From: Bradyrhizobium ottawaense
GTDB taxonomy: Bacteria > Pseudomonadota > Alphaproteobacteria > Rhizobiales > Xanthobacteraceae
Length of the DNA stretch: 64,000 nt
Reading direction: 5' to 3'
Assembly (NCBI RefSeq): GCF_002278135.3
Contig: NZ_CP029425.2
Coordinates: 3,448,001-3,512,000, forward strand
Positions within the stretch are counted from its first letter, which is position 1; every line of letters begins with the position of its first letter. A program made the position numbers and the translations under genes. Shown here one piece after another: positions 8,355 to 17,019 of this stretch. Below the pieces are notes generated by a model. That model made no database searches and was not told where the DNA came from. It saw only the letters and a program-made list of their open reading frames with translations.

Positions 8355-8565
8355 CGACTGATCCTGCGCGGCGGCATCCCAAGCATTGCCCCGCCGCCGC
8401 GTCAGGACTTCAGACCCGGCCCGTCGTCTCGGCGCCTTGCGCGAAAGCGCGAGACGCCGGCGGCGGGACGGTGCGTGCGTCGCAAAGCCCCGGGGACGCG
8501 AATTCCCTTTGCACGACCTTGCGGCTAGAACGTCCCCTTAGTCTGTTCGAGCGGGAGCGGGATCT

Positions 8566-9000
8566 GTGGGGCGATTGGCGAAACGTGCGGCGAGCTTGGC
8601 ATCGGTCCTGCTATTGCCGTTGGCGCTCGCGGCATGTTTCGGCAGCGACGGTGACCGTCCGACCATCATCGGGGGGACCCAGGCCGGAGGGCCGCAGCCG
8701 TTTCCCGACAATTTCCGCGGCGACATCCCGGCGCTGATGCGCACCTATCTGAACAACCCGGTCGGCGTGCGCGAGGCCAGCATGGCCGAGCCGGTCCAGC
8801 GCGAGGTCGGCGGCCGGCAGTTCTATGTGAGCTGTCTGCATTTCACCCCGCGCGAGACCGATGGCAGCTACAAGGCCATGCGGGAACGCGCTGTGATCTT
8901 CGTCAACGGACGGGCGGACCGCGTCGTCGACCGCACGAGCGAGCTCTGCGCCGGCGCGGTTTACGTACCCTTTCCGGAACTGGAAAAGATGACGCGGTAG
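8566..9000 (+). CDS. Small putative lipoprotein
   Basis: 144 residues. The N-terminal 24 residues end in LALAAC, a lipobox, so the mature protein should begin with a lipidated Cys and sit on a membrane facing the periplasm. Two further Cys (in YVSCLHF and SELCAGAV) could form a disulfide. The start is taken as GTG 8566, because GCGGGAGCGGGATCT lies just upstream; a TTG at 8575 is the alternative. No family function is recognised. It is transcribed alone, with about 210 bp of featureless sequence before it and 287 bp after it in which I see no gene. Confidence 0.7.
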   Translation: MGRLAKRAASLASVLLLPLALAACFGSDGDRPTIIGGTQAGGPQPFPDNFRGDIPALMRTYLNNPVGVREASMAEPVQREVGGRQFYVSCLHFTPRETDGSYKAMRERAVIFVNGRADRVVDRTSELCAGAVYVPFPELEKMTR

Positions 9001-9287
9001 CGCAAAGCCCGCCTTCATCGCCGGGTGTTAGAACGATGACTGCCGGAGCCGCCGGATCACATTTCGGCGAGCTTTGAACGGGGTGGTTCGACCTCGCGAC
9101 AAATTGTTACGGCAGGCCCTGCGCAGACGACAAAAATAGTCGGTGCAGGACGACGTGACGGAACAAAATCGCGTTGTTGCCCCACCGTCACAGTCACGAG
9201 CGATCAACGTTCCGGCATCGCCGCGAAGCAACCCAATTCACGCCACGTTGTTTCCTGAGTGTCGCAAATGAAAGAACGGGGATGATC

Positions 9288-9995
9288 ATGAAATCGATTT
9301 TGCTGGGTGCAGCTGCTCTGCTTGCGCTGGCCGCGCCGGCCGCCGCCGCGGACATGCAGCCGCGCACCTACGCCAAGGCCCCGGCCTACACGCCGCCGCA
9401 GCTGATTTATAACTGGACCGGTTTCTACATCGGCGGCCATGTCGGCGGCGCGTTCGCCGGCGACAGCAGCTTCCAGTCCAGCGACGCCCGCTTCCTCGGC
9501 GGCGTGCAGGGCGGCTTCGACTACCAGTTCGCGCCCAATTGGGTGGTGGGTATCGAGGCCCAGTATTCCTGGCTGCCGACCAACAACAACGGCGTCACGT
9601 TCCCGCTGGGCACGCAGGTGACCTCCAATACCGACCAGCTCGGGTCGGTGACCGGCCGCATCGGCTACACCTGGGGTCCGGCGCTGCTCTATGCCAAGGG
9701 CGGTTACGCCTGGCGCAATGGCGGCCTGGGCGTCAATGTCGCAGGCGTGCCGCAGGGCTTCACCACCACCGGCAACAGCAAGGACGGCTACACCGTCGGC
9801 GCCGGCCTCGAATACATGTTCGCGCCCAGCTGGTCGGCCAAGGCCGAGTACCAGTACTACAATTTCGGCAGCACCACCTTCACCTCCGGTCCGGCAGACA
9901 TCGTCGGCGTTCGCGGCCGGGAGGACGAGCATACCGTCAAGGTCGGTGTGAACTACCGCTTCGGCTGGGGCGGTCCGGCAGCCTCGCGCTACTGA
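9288..9995 (+). CDS. Omp25/Omp31-type outer-membrane beta-barrel protein
   Basis: 235 residues from ATG 9288 (an ATG two codons earlier is possible; GAACGGGG favours 9288). The signal peptide runs through AAPAAAA-DM. The first strand is NWTGFYIGGHVGGAF, the hallmark of the rhizobial/Brucella Omp25-Omp31 family. Amphipathic strands alternate to a final aromatic strand VKVGVNYRFGW. The length is typical of an 8-stranded barrel. It is probably an abundant structural surface protein. It is monocistronic and ends with a strong terminator at 10021-10050. Bradyrhizobium genomes carry many paralogues, so no individual role is inferred. Confidence 0.9.
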   Translation: MKSILLGAAALLALAAPAAAADMQPRTYAKAPAYTPPQLIYNWTGFYIGGHVGGAFAGDSSFQSSDARFLGGVQGGFDYQFAPNWVVGIEAQYSWLPTNNNGVTFPLGTQVTSNTDQLGSVTGRIGYTWGPALLYAKGGYAWRNGGLGVNVAGVPQGFTTTGNSKDGYTVGAGLEYMFAPSWSAKAEYQYYNFGSTTFTSGPADIVGVRGREDEHTVKVGVNYRFGWGGPAASRY

Positions 9996-10020
9996 CCCTC
10001 TACCGCGACCACGCTCTGAC

Positions 10021-10050
10021 AAAGGCCGGCTTCCCGCCGGCCTTTCGTTT
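10021..10050 (+). terminator. Rho-independent terminator after the Omp gene
   Basis: A 10-bp perfect stem AAAGGCCGGC/GCCGGCCTTT (10021-10030 and 10036-10045) with a 5-nt loop is followed by CGTTTGT. It lies 25 bp after the TGA of the outer-membrane protein gene. Confidence 0.85.
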
Positions 10051-10189
10051 GTCAGCCTCTTGCCTGTCGGCCCCATGTTTGCTTTGCGTGAACCATCTGG
10101 CGCGTCATTTGCAGGAAAACATTCCGGCGGGCGCTTTCTCACGCGCGTCATGGGACTTGGGTAAAGCAAAAATAATTTTTGCCGCTTAC

Positions 10190-10213
10190 GGAACTCGCGC
10201 TCCGGAAAGCGTT
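10190..10213 (+). promoter_or_regulatory. Candidate EcfG-like stress promoter
   Basis: GGAAC (10190-10194) and CGTT (10210-10213) are separated by 15 nt, 35 bp above the ATG at 10248. The alphaproteobacterial general-stress sigma factor EcfG uses GGAAC and CGTT with a spacing usually given as 16-17, so this one is slightly short. The same 15-nt spacing recurs at 18201-18224 above another small exported protein. Confidence 0.35.
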
Positions 10214-10247
10214 ATATGAGAATTACCGGGCTGGTGGGACGACGGTC

Positions 10248-10490
10248 ATGCGTATCTTGGTGTCGGCGGTGGTGCTCTCGTGCTTTGTCTGCCTGCCGTG
10301 CTCTGCACAGACAATCCTCAAATCCGAGCCTCTGATGCTGGCACCTTACGAGGTGGCCTTCGTCAAGGACGCGTCCTGCCCGTCGGGCAAGGTGCTCAAG
10401 GTCACCGGCGCGATCCGCGGGCTACATCGCCGCAAGGCCTGCGTGGCGCTGGCCGGTGAGCAGGCCTCTCTGGCAACCGCAACGCCCTGA
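10248..10490 (+). CDS. Small exported hypothetical protein (possibly DUF6719)
   Basis: 80 residues. The signal peptide ends at SAQ-T (residues 1-20), and the mature part is about 60 residues. Two Cys (in DASCPSG and KACVAL) probably form a disulfide. The ILKSEP...CPSGKVLKVTGA pattern resembles the small DUF6719 group; this is from memory and tentative. An upstream in-frame extension to 10179 lacks a signal peptide and ribosome-binding site, so ATG 10248 is preferred. It converges on the gene ending at 10518, with only 27 bp between stops. The candidate promoter at 10190-10213 suggests stress-linked expression. Confidence 0.65.
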   Translation: MRILVSAVVLSCFVCLPCSAQTILKSEPLMLAPYEVAFVKDASCPSGKVLKVTGAIRGLHRRKACVALAGEQASLATATP

Positions 10491-10517
10491 CCGCTTTGCG
10501 GCTTCCGCCGCCGGACC

Positions 10518-10772
10518 TCACGAATTCAGCTCGAGCTCCATCGTCGACTGGCGGTCGGCCTCGGCCTTGTTTTGGGCGGGGTCCTCACCCTGGACGACCC
10601 GGCAGGGCTTAATCTCGTAGTCGTTGTCGAGCACCCGGCGTGGCCCGGGACGCTCCTCGTCGGCGCTGATGTCCACGACCAGACCGCTCCGATAAGCGAG
10701 CTTCCAGACGTCGGATTCGCTCGGATAGGCCTTGCTGATCTGGGCGTCGTTGCAGAACAAGGCGTAGGGCAT
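10518..10772 (-). CDS. Small conserved hypothetical protein
   Basis: 84 residues from ATG 10772, which is preceded by GGGAGCGGGAAGA. Longer in-frame starts (10796, 10808) lack a ribosome-binding site. The protein is soluble, begins MPYALFCNDAQISKAYP and carries a central helix and short strands; no catalytic motif is seen. Similar short proteins are scattered through Bradyrhizobium without known function (from memory). The C-terminus, rich in Asp/Glu and Gln, is likely unstructured. It is transcribed on its own toward the convergent small exported gene. Confidence 0.65.
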   Translation of the reverse strand: MPYALFCNDAQISKAYPSESDVWKLAYRSGLVVDISADEERPGPRRVLDNDYEIKPCRVVQGEDPAQNKAEADRQSTMELELNS

Positions 10773-10856
10773 TCTTCCCGCTCCCGGAAAGCGCATTAAC
10801 GACCTCACGGGCCGCGGGTTCCGGGGGGCTGGCGATCACGGGCCCGTGATCCAGGC

Positions 10857-10959
10857 TAAAGCATGATCCGGAAAGCGAGCAGCGGTTTTCCGAAAAGATC
10901 ATGATTAAACAACAGCTTAAAGCGCGATGACGATTCATCCTCATCGCATCGCGCTTTAG
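10857..10959. repeat. Composite palindromic repeat (GCATGATCCGG plus AAAGCGCGATG)
   Basis: The left unit TAAAGCATGATCCGG...TTTTCCGAAAAGATCATG is the family also seen at 5629-5675. The right unit has perfect 12-bp arms TAAAGCGCGATG (10918-10929) and CATCGCGCTTTA (10947-10958). The two units together form the long composite version. The rest of the gap from 10960 to 11034 contains nothing I can assign. Confidence 0.75.
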
Positions 10960-11034
10960 CCGGGCCTTGAGTCCTTAACGACTCCTGAATCGCGAAAAAA
11001 AGAATCCTTGGGACTCGTTTGGCGGAATCAGCGG

Positions 11035-11154
11035 ATGTTTTCCGCCATGACGAGCGACCTGAAGACCTCCTGCGGGCACATGCTCCTGCCGCTGACGCTG
11101 GCGTTATTCGGCGCCTGCGCGGCCAATCTTTGGCTGGTGTGGTCCTGGCTGTAG
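11035..11154 (+). CDS. Very small single-pass membrane protein
   Basis: 39 residues, MFSAMTSDLK... followed by one hydrophobic helix from about residue 16 to 37 (LLPLTLALFGACAANLWLVW). It ends in a tryptophan-rich WSWL. Such ORFs of less than 50 residues with one helix often regulate or stabilise membrane complexes, but nothing here indicates a partner. A second in-frame ATG (11047) would give 35 residues. No strong Shine-Dalgarno is seen, so the call rests on the clean hydrophobic profile and on the absence of any other gene between 10773 and 11177. Confidence 0.45.
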   Translation: MFSAMTSDLKTSCGHMLLPLTLALFGACAANLWLVWSWL

Positions 11155-11177
11155 GCCCCTCCGACGGGGGTGGCGCG

Positions 11178-11552
11178 TTATTTTCTGGCCGGTGGGGCCG
11201 GGGCGTCGTGGATGGCGGCGCGCAATCTGGTCAGGGTTTCGGCACAATATTCCCCGCGCTCGCGCTCGAACCGCTCCTGATGCTTGCGGAAATTGGCGAT
11301 GCGGGCCTGCATCTCGGTGCGGAAATCACCGATCGCCCGCGGTGGCGGCGGAGGAGTGGGTGGGGGCGGTACCGGAGCTTGGGTCAGCTCGATCTCGACC
11401 GCGGCGGCCTCCACGGCAACGATCTCGACCGCGGCTGTCGTGGCAACCGGGGTCTCTTCCGGCTGAAGGACATCATCCTTCCTGCCGGTCACCGATTGGA
11501 CGAAGGCCAGTGTCGGCGCGATCAGCGCGTCACGTTCCACGATCCATTTCAT
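11178..11552 (-). CDS. Hypothetical protein with Pro-rich linker and C-terminal helix
   Basis: 124 residues from ATG 11552, which is preceded by GAGGTGGATC (good ribosome-binding site). There are three parts: a short N-terminal helix; an Ala/Val/Glu-rich segment (TTAAVEIVAVEAAAVEIEL, about residues 38-57) running into a polyproline stretch PPPPTPPPPP; and a charged amphipathic helix (IGDFRTEMQARIANFRKHQERFERERGEYCAETLTRLRA region). The last could form a coiled coil. No known domain is recognised. The gene faces the small ORF at 11653 on the other strand and may share a promoter region with it. Confidence 0.6.
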   Translation of the reverse strand: MKWIVERDALIAPTLAFVQSVTGRKDDVLQPEETPVATTAAVEIVAVEAAAVEIELTQAPVPPPPTPPPPPRAIGDFRTEMQARIANFRKHQERFERERGEYCAETLTRLRAAIHDAPAPPARK

Positions 11553-11652
11553 GATCCACCTCAGCCGGTCCCATTCCAGCAAAGCGGCTGCGGCGAATCA
11601 AGGCGGTAAACAAAGGATTGCATATTTTTCCCGGTCGCCCGAAAATAGGCAG

Positions 11653-11817
11653 ATGGATTCCAGAAAAGAACGGTCGGACGAAGTGGAGGGCCTGAGGCTC
11701 ATCCGCGCGTTCTTGTCGCTGCCGCCCGACAAGCGGGCGGAGGTGATCGCGTTCGTCGAGGAATTGGCGCGTGCGCATGGCCGGCCCGAGGAGGGCACGC
11801 AGGCGTCGCCGAGGTGA
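11653..11817 (+). CDS. Short helical hypothetical protein
   Basis: 54 residues, MDSRKERSDEVEGLRLIRAF..., with one amphipathic helix pair (IRAFLSLPPDKRAEVIAFVEELARAH). The LPPDKRAEVIAFVEEL motif resembles the tail helix of many small alphaproteobacterial regulators and antitoxin-like proteins, but no DNA-binding fold is visible. The start ATG 11653 is chosen because upstream in-frame codons fall within the divergent promoter region. It ends 3 bp before the convergent stop at 11821. The function is unknown. Confidence 0.5.
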   Translation: MDSRKERSDEVEGLRLIRAFLSLPPDKRAEVIAFVEELARAHGRPEEGTQASPR

Positions 11818-11820
11818 GCG

Positions 11821-12048
11821 CTATCGCTGGCGCGGATTGACGTTGGGCTCGAACGGTGCGCCAACCACCCGGACCGGTGTCTGAACCGGTGTCCGGGTGT
11901 CGTCGATCACGGCTGTCTCGGCGACCCGCTTTTCGGGGGCCGACCCAAGCATCGGCTCGAACAACATCAATGTCCCGGCCACGGCGACACAGCACAGCGT
12001 CACGGTCGCCAGCAGAAACATATTTCGGTTTTCTTCCCTGATCCGCAT
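11821..12048 (-). CDS. Small single-pass membrane protein
   Basis: 75 residues from ATG 12048. One transmembrane helix (about residues 11-31, FLLATVTLCCVAVAGTLML) is followed by a short polar, Pro/Val-rich tail likely to lie in the periplasm. A start at 12021, placing the helix at the extreme N-terminus, is also possible and has GGGAAG upstream. No family is recognised. The gap between this gene and the chemoreceptor start at 12259 (210 bp) contains only promoter-like sequence. Confidence 0.55.
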   Translation of the reverse strand: MRIREENRNMFLLATVTLCCVAVAGTLMLFEPMLGSAPEKRVAETAVIDDTRTPVQTPVRVVGAPFEPNVNPRQR

Positions 12049-12258
12049 GGGCCGACAACGGCCGACGCCGAGGCTCGGTTCCCGTCTGGAATGTCGGGAT
12101 CGCCCGCGCAACCGGTCGAAGCTTACGCGAAGCTTACGGCGAGGGCTCAAAAGGGTTATTTTTCCGTAAGATGACGCCCTCAATTTGCATTAAATCTTAA
12201 CGCCCGCCGGTTCCAATGCACGCCGGGATAGGCGCAGAAAATCATTGGGACGGCTGCG

Positions 12259-13956
12259 ATGAGCTTTTTGAACAATCTGAAGATCGTCTGGAAGGTCGCG
12301 CTGATCGTGACCGTGATGGGCTGTGCGATGATCGCCGTCGCGGCCTTTGGCGTGCGCGAACTCTCCGCGACCGTCGACGGTTTCGGCGAGCTCTCCGCCG
12401 CGCAATCTTCCGCTCTCAACCTCACCCGCGCCCAGCGCCGCGCCGAGACCTACCACGCGGCGCTCTATGCGATCTTCACCGAGGCAACCGAAGCAGGCAA
12501 CGCCAGACGCCTCAAGACCGCGACCCAGAACCGCGACGAAATTCGTCAATTCCTCCATGCGGCCGAGCAGGACGACCCATCGCGTGCCGGCGAGCTGAAG
12601 GGCATCGGCGACCAGCTGAAAGCTGCGTTCACCGGCTGCGATCCGGTGCTCCAGGCCGGCTCACAGGCCAGCAGCACGGAAGAGAACGCCAGGGCAGCCG
12701 AACGCGCGCACAAGGAGTGCGATCCCTTGCTCGATGCGGCCCTGGCACGCATCGCCAAGTTCACGACCGAGACGACCCAGGCCGTGGCCAAGCGCAAGGA
12801 CACCATCAGCCGCGACGCTCACGCCGCGACCTGGACCGTGATCGGCGTCAGCGCCGGCGGTCTGATCCTGGGCATTGCGATCGCGCTGTTCATCGGCCTC
12901 AAGGCGATGTCGCAGCCGATCGCCCGGCTCAAGCTCGCCATGGAGGGGCTTGCCCGCAACGATCTCAAGACCGAGGTGCCCGAGAAGGACCGGCGCGACG
13001 AGATCGGCGACATGGCCAAGACGGTCGAAGTGTTCAAGACCAATGCATTGGAAGTCGAGCGCCTCAAGGCCGCGCAGCTCGAAGTCGAGAAGCAGGCTGC
13101 CGATCAGCGCCGTCGCGACATGGTCAACCTCGCCGACGGCTTTGAACGCGCCGTCGGCGAGATCATCGAGACGGTCGGATCCGCCTCCACCGAGCTCGAA
13201 GCGTCGTCCTCGACGCTGGCGACCACCGCGCAGCGCGCGCAGGAGCTGACGTCGGTCGTCGCAGTCGCGTCCGGCGAAGCCACCGGCAACGTGCAATCGG
13301 TCGCGACCGCCACGGAGGAGCTGTCCTCCTCGGTCAACGAGATCAGCCGGCAGGTGCAGGAATCCGCGCGGATGGCGGGCGAAGCCGTCACCCAGGCCCG
13401 CACCACGACGGAACGGGTCAGCGAGCTCTCGGTTGCCGCGACGCGGATCGGCGACGTCGTGGAGCTGATCAACACGATTGCCGGCCAGACCAACCTTTTG
13501 GCGCTGAACGCCACGATCGAAGCGGCGCGTGCCGGCGAGGCCGGCCGCGGTTTCGCGGTCGTCGCGTCCGAAGTGAAGACGCTGGCCGAGCAGACCGCGA
13601 AGGCGACCGGCGAGATCAGTCTGCAGATCTCCGGCATCCAGACCGCGACCCAGGAATCCGTCAACGCGATCCGCGATATCTCCGTGACCATCGAGCGGCT
13701 GTCGGAGGTGTCTTCGACCATTGCCGCGGCCGTCGAGGAGCAGGGCGCCGCCACCCAGGAGATCTCGCGCAACGTCCAGCAGGCCGCTCACGGCACCCAG
13801 CAGGTCTCCTCGAACATCACCGACGTGCAGCGCGGAGCGGCCGAGACCGGCTCGGCCTCCTCGCAGGTGCTCTCGACCGCCAAGATGCTGGCGACCGACA
13901 GCAACCGGCTGAAGGACGAGGTCGGGAAATTCCTGCGGACGGTGCGCACGGCGTAA
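12259..13956 (+). CDS. Methyl-accepting chemotaxis protein
   Basis: 565 residues. The first membrane helix is at about 11-33 and a periplasmic four-helix-type sensor domain of about 155 residues follows. The second membrane helix (about 193-213, [21 protein letters not shown]) leads to a HAMP domain (about 213-268) and a signalling coiled coil to the end. The hairpin-tip motif [19 protein letters not shown] is intact, so it can contact CheA/CheW. Ala/Glu/Gln-rich heptads ([11 protein letters not shown] and similar) supply methylation sites. There is no C-terminal CheR/CheB-binding pentapeptide. The ligand is not predictable. No che genes are adjacent, so it is an orphan receptor feeding a remote array. 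Confidence 0.93.
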   Translation: MSFLNNLKIVWKVALIVTVMGCAMIAVAAFGVRELSATVDGFGELSAAQSSALNLTRAQRRAETYHAALYAIFTEATEAGNARRLKTATQNRDEIRQFLHAAEQDDPSRAGELKGIGDQLKAAFTGCDPVLQAGSQASSTEENARAAERAHKECDPLLDAALARIAKFTTETTQAVAKRKDTISRDAHAATWTVIGVSAGGLILGIAIALFIGLKAMSQPIARLKLAMEGLARNDLKTEVPEKDRRDEIGDMAKTVEVFKTNALEVERLKAAQLEVEKQAADQRRRDMVNLADGFERAVGEIIETVGSASTELEASSSTLATTAQRAQELTSVVAVASGEATGNVQSVATATEELSSSVNEISRQVQESARMAGEAVTQARTTTERVSELSVAATRIGDVVELINTIAGQTNLLALNATIEAARAGEAGRGFAVVASEVKTLAEQTAKATGEISLQISGIQTATQESVNAIRDISVTIERLSEVSSTIAAAVEEQGAATQEISRNVQQAAHGTQQVSSNITDVQRGAAETGSASSQVLSTAKMLATDSNRLKDEVGKFLRTVRTA

Positions 13957-13989
13957 GTCCGCCGGCATCCGCCCGTCGCGCGCCTTAAA

Positions 13990-14103
13990 TTAGAGCGCCA
14001 GCAGGAAACCAAGCGCGAGAGCAAGCAGCACGGCCGTCATGACGACGGCCGTCACCGCGCCAGCGGCGATCCTGGCCTTCTCTGTCGGGGTGGTCGAGCG
14101 CAT
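13990..14103 (-). CDS. 37-residue single-pass membrane protein
   Basis: The ORF starts at ATG 14103: MRSTTPTEKARIAAGAV and then a hydrophobic run to the end (TAVVMTAVLLALALGFLLAL). A positively charged head and one membrane helix predict N-in/C-out insertion. It occupies the gap between the chemoreceptor stop and the methyltransferase and is divergent from the latter. Short length and biased composition limit confidence. The function is unknown. Confidence 0.45.
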   Translation of the reverse strand: MRSTTPTEKARIAAGAVTAVVMTAVLLALALGFLLAL

Positions 14104-14156
14104 GGGGCGCGAGTATAGCGTGTTTGCACCGGAATCTCGACTTTGAGTCCGATCCC

Positions 14157-14870
14157 ATGATCTCCAATCGTCCTCCCGTGCTGGCCCACGAACGCTTCGT
14201 CGCCGACCGCGACAATTTCGTTGGGCTCGATCTCGCCGCGCGGTTCGAGCGGATCGAGCGGACGAACCTTTGGGGTGCCACGAACTCGGTGTCGGGCCTC
14301 GGCTCGGAGGACACGGCCACCGCCGCGATCCGGGAGGCGCTTCCTTCGCTGCTGCAACGGCTCGGCGCGCGCTCGCTGCTCGATGCGCCCTGCGGCGATG
14401 CCGGCTGGATCGGCCGCGTCAAGCTCGACCTCGACTATATCGGCATCGACATTGTGCCGTCGCTGATCGAGACCAACAACGCGCGTGCGGCGCGCGGCGA
14501 ATTGGCCGGCCGATTCCTGGTGGCCGATATCACGCGCGATGCACTGCCGCGTGCCGATCTGATCCTGTGCCGGGACTGCCTGGTGCATCTGAGTTTTCAG
14601 AACATCGCCCGCGTGATCGGCCGCTTTCGCGAGAGCGGCGCGCAATTCCTGCTCGTCACGACGTTTCCGGAGTGGGAGGACAATTGCGATTGCGAGGATG
14701 GCGACTGGCGCGCGCTCAACATGACGAAGGCGCCGTTCGACTGGCCGGTGCCGCGCGAATTGATCGACGAGCGCTGCGACGAGGGCGATGGCGGCTGGCG
14801 CGACAAGAGCCTCGGGCTCTGGCGGCTGGATGAGTTGCCGGATCGCGTCCGCACGGCCACGGATGTGTGA
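14157..14870 (+). CDS. Class I SAM-dependent methyltransferase
   Basis: 237 residues from ATG 14157 (a TTG at 14124 would add 11). Rossmann motif I is SLLDAPCGDAGWIG (about residues 70-83), motif II is YIGIDIVPSLIE and motif IV is LILCRDCLVHLSF, so the SAM site looks complete. The DAPCGD form and the CRDCLVHL loop are shared by a group of small-molecule or sugar O-methyltransferases. The substrate is unknown. A Cys/Asp-rich stretch NCDCEDGDW at about 190 is unusual. It is 99 bp from the PQQ-type dehydrogenase on the same strand, but I see no functional link. Confidence 0.8.
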   Translation: MISNRPPVLAHERFVADRDNFVGLDLAARFERIERTNLWGATNSVSGLGSEDTATAAIREALPSLLQRLGARSLLDAPCGDAGWIGRVKLDLDYIGIDIVPSLIETNNARAARGELAGRFLVADITRDALPRADLILCRDCLVHLSFQNIARVIGRFRESGAQFLLVTTFPEWEDNCDCEDGDWRALNMTKAPFDWPVPRELIDERCDEGDGGWRDKSLGLWRLDELPDRVRTATDV

Positions 14871-14969
14871 CAGCTGCGGGCGGAACGTCCATTGCGTCCG
14901 TGATCGCCCCGGCGATAGACTTTGGGTTGTGTAGCGATCTCGTATCGCGGTGACCTGCCGGAGCCCACC

Positions 14970-16802
14970 ATGAGAGCATGTGCTGTCCTGGCCGCGTTGT
15001 TGATCTGGTGCAGCGCGCCGGCGCTGGCGCAGCAGGAGGGGGCAGCGCTCTACGCCGCGCATTGCGCGCAATGCCACGACGGCGATGTGCAGAGCCGCGT
15101 GCCGGGCCGCGGCGCCATGCAGGCGATGTCGTTCGACCATGTCCTGGCGGCGTTGACCTCCGGCAGCATGGCGGCGATGGCAAAGGATCGCAGCGACGCG
15201 GAACGTCGCGCGATCGCTTCCTTCGTCACCGGCAAGATCGCGACCGGCGGCGTTGCAACCGACGCGGAAGGCCGCTGCGCGCAACAGGTCATCGGTTTTC
15301 CGCAAGCCCTTGACGGTCCGCGCTGGAACGGATGGGGCGTCGACACCAACAACAGCCGATTCCAGCCCGCCGACATGGCGGGGCTGACCGCGGAGCAGGT
15401 GCCGCGCCTGCGATTGAAATGGGCCTATGCGTTCCCCGGCGCCTCGGTGTCGTTTGCGCCGCCGACCATCGTGGGCGGAATCCTGTTCATCGGCGGCACC
15501 GATCGCAAGGTGCACGCGCTCGACGCGCGCAGCGGCTGCACGCTGTGGACGCTGGCGATCGATGCGGCGGTGCGCGCCGCGATCAGCTTTGCGCCGCTTC
15601 CGGGCTCCGACCAGTTCGCGATCTTCTTCGGCGATTTGCGCGCCAACGCCTATGCCGTGAACGCGCTGACCGGCGCGCTGATGTGGAAGACGAAGGTCGA
15701 GGAGCATGCCGCCGCGCGCATCACCGGTGCGCCGACGCTGCATTCCGGCGTGCTCTACGTGCCGGTGTCCTCGATCGAGGAAGCCGCAGGCTCGCAAGCC
15801 AGTTACGAATGCTGCACCTTCCGCGGCAGCGTCGTGGCGCTGGACGCGGCGACCGGCAAGCTGGTCTGGCAGGCCTATACGATTCCGGAAGTGCCGCATC
15901 CGACCGGCAAGAATGCCAGGGGCACGCAGCTGTTCGGTCCGTCCGGCGCCGCGATCTGGTCGGCGCCGACGATCGATGCGAAGCGCAATGCCGTCTATGT
16001 GGCGACCAGCAATTCATATTCGAACCCGCCGGCGGCAACCGCCGATGCGATCCTCGCTTTTGAGCTCGCGACCGGGAAGCTGCTCTGGAAGCAGCAGGCC
16101 ACGCCCAAGGATGCCTTCGTCGTGGCGTGCTTCACCGCGGACAAGTCCAATTGTCCGGAGGATCACGGACCCGATCACGATTTCGGCCAGTCGCCGATCC
16201 TCGTGACCTTGCGTGACGGCAGGCGCGTGCTCGTCATCGCGCAGAAGTCCGGTGTCGTGCATGCGCTCGATCCCGATGACGGCGGCAAGATCCTGTGGCA
16301 GACAAGGATCGGGAAGGGCGGTGCGCTCGGCGGCAGCGAGTGGGGCTCGGCCGCGGACGGCGAGCGCATCTATGTGGCCAACTCCGACGTCCGCTTCATG
16401 CGTGACGGCACGCGGCAACTCGATTCCACGCAAGGCGGCGGCCTGTTCGGCCTCGACCTCGCCAGCGGCAAGATCGCGATGGAGGTGCCGCCGGTCGCCT
16501 GCGGCGACCGCCCCAAATGCAGCCCCGCGCTCTCGGCGGCGGTGAGCCTGATCCCGGGCGTGGTGTTCTCCGGCGGCGTCAGCGGCTTCCTGCGCGCCTA
16601 TGCCACCGATGGCAAGCTGCTCTGGGAGTTCGACACCGCGCAGGATTTCAAGGCGGTGAACGGCGTTCCCGCCCATGGCGGCGCGATCGACGGCCCCGGG
16701 CCGGTCATCGCCGGCGGCATGCTCTACACCAATTCCGGCTACGGCCAATGGAGCGGCGTCGCCGGCAACGTGCTGCTGGCGTTCGAGGTGGGGACGGAGT
16801 GA
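14970..16802 (+). CDS. Cytochrome c-fused PQQ propeller dehydrogenase (polyvinyl-alcohol dehydrogenase type)
   Basis: 610 residues. The signal peptide ends near ALA-QQ. An N-terminal cytochrome c domain binds haem through C32-A-Q-C35-H36 with a distal Met (MQAMSFD or GSMAAM region). It is followed by an eight-bladed quinoprotein propeller (WNGWGVDTNNSRFQP, then repeated DARSG/DAATGKLVW-type blades). The cytochrome-first order and the NGWG start of the propeller match the polyvinyl-alcohol dehydrogenase group rather than methanol or ethanol dehydrogenases, whose cytochrome is C-terminal or separate. It should oxidise a secondary alcohol in the periplasm and pass electrons to its own haem. No PQQ synthesis genes are nearby. 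Upstream in-frame codons to 14922 lack a ribosome-binding site. Confidence 0.85.
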   Translation: MRACAVLAALLIWCSAPALAQQEGAALYAAHCAQCHDGDVQSRVPGRGAMQAMSFDHVLAALTSGSMAAMAKDRSDAERRAIASFVTGKIATGGVATDAEGRCAQQVIGFPQALDGPRWNGWGVDTNNSRFQPADMAGLTAEQVPRLRLKWAYAFPGASVSFAPPTIVGGILFIGGTDRKVHALDARSGCTLWTLAIDAAVRAAISFAPLPGSDQFAIFFGDLRANAYAVNALTGALMWKTKVEEHAAARITGAPTLHSGVLYVPVSSIEEAAGSQASYECCTFRGSVVALDAATGKLVWQAYTIPEVPHPTGKNARGTQLFGPSGAAIWSAPTIDAKRNAVYVATSNSYSNPPAATADAILAFELATGKLLWKQQATPKDAFVVACFTADKSNCPEDHGPDHDFGQSPILVTLRDGRRVLVIAQKSGVVHALDPDDGGKILWQTRIGKGGALGGSEWGSAADGERIYVANSDVRFMRDGTRQLDSTQGGGLFGLDLASGKIAMEVPPVACGDRPKCSPALSAAVSLIPGVVFSGGVSGFLRAYATDGKLLWEFDTAQDFKAVNGVPAHGGAIDGPGPVIAGGMLYTNSGYGQWSGVAGNVLLAFEVGTE

Positions 16803-16819
16803 GCGTCACGCGTTCGCTC

Positions 16820-16959
16820 TCGTGTCCCGGACGCGCTGCAACGCGTTTGGATACGGGCCGAGGCTGCCTCCTCGTCATTGCGAGGAGCGGAGCGACGAAG
16901 CAATCCAGAGTCTTTCCGCGGAGGCAGTCTGGATTGCTTCGCTTCGCTCGCAATGACGG
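16820..16959. repeat. Intergenic repeat pair: partial CCCGGACGC unit and CGTCATTGCGAGG palindrome
   Basis: A half copy of the CCCGGACGC family (TCTCGTGTCCCGGACGCG at about 16820) is followed by an 87-bp palindrome. That palindrome starts CGTCATTGCGAGGAGCG (16873) and ends CGCTCGCAATGACGG (16959), with inner arms GAAGCAATCCAGA/TCTGGATTGCTTC. The second family is widespread in alphaproteobacteria. Together they fill most of the gap between the dehydrogenase and the GFA gene. Confidence 0.75.
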
Positions 16960-17019
16960 GAGAGATGCGGCCGCATCGCCACTTCAATTCGCATCCGTCC
17001 AGCAGGGAGAGCAAATTCG

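Noticed and set aside
14052..15899. Antisense open frame over the methyltransferase and dehydrogenase
   Set aside because: No domain or codon-usage support; both genes on the plus strand are well supported.
16873..16959. Palindrome that might be an insertion-sequence end
   Set aside because: No transposase gene, no target-site duplication and the same type of repeat occurs at many intergenic sites. It is an intergenic palindromic repeat.
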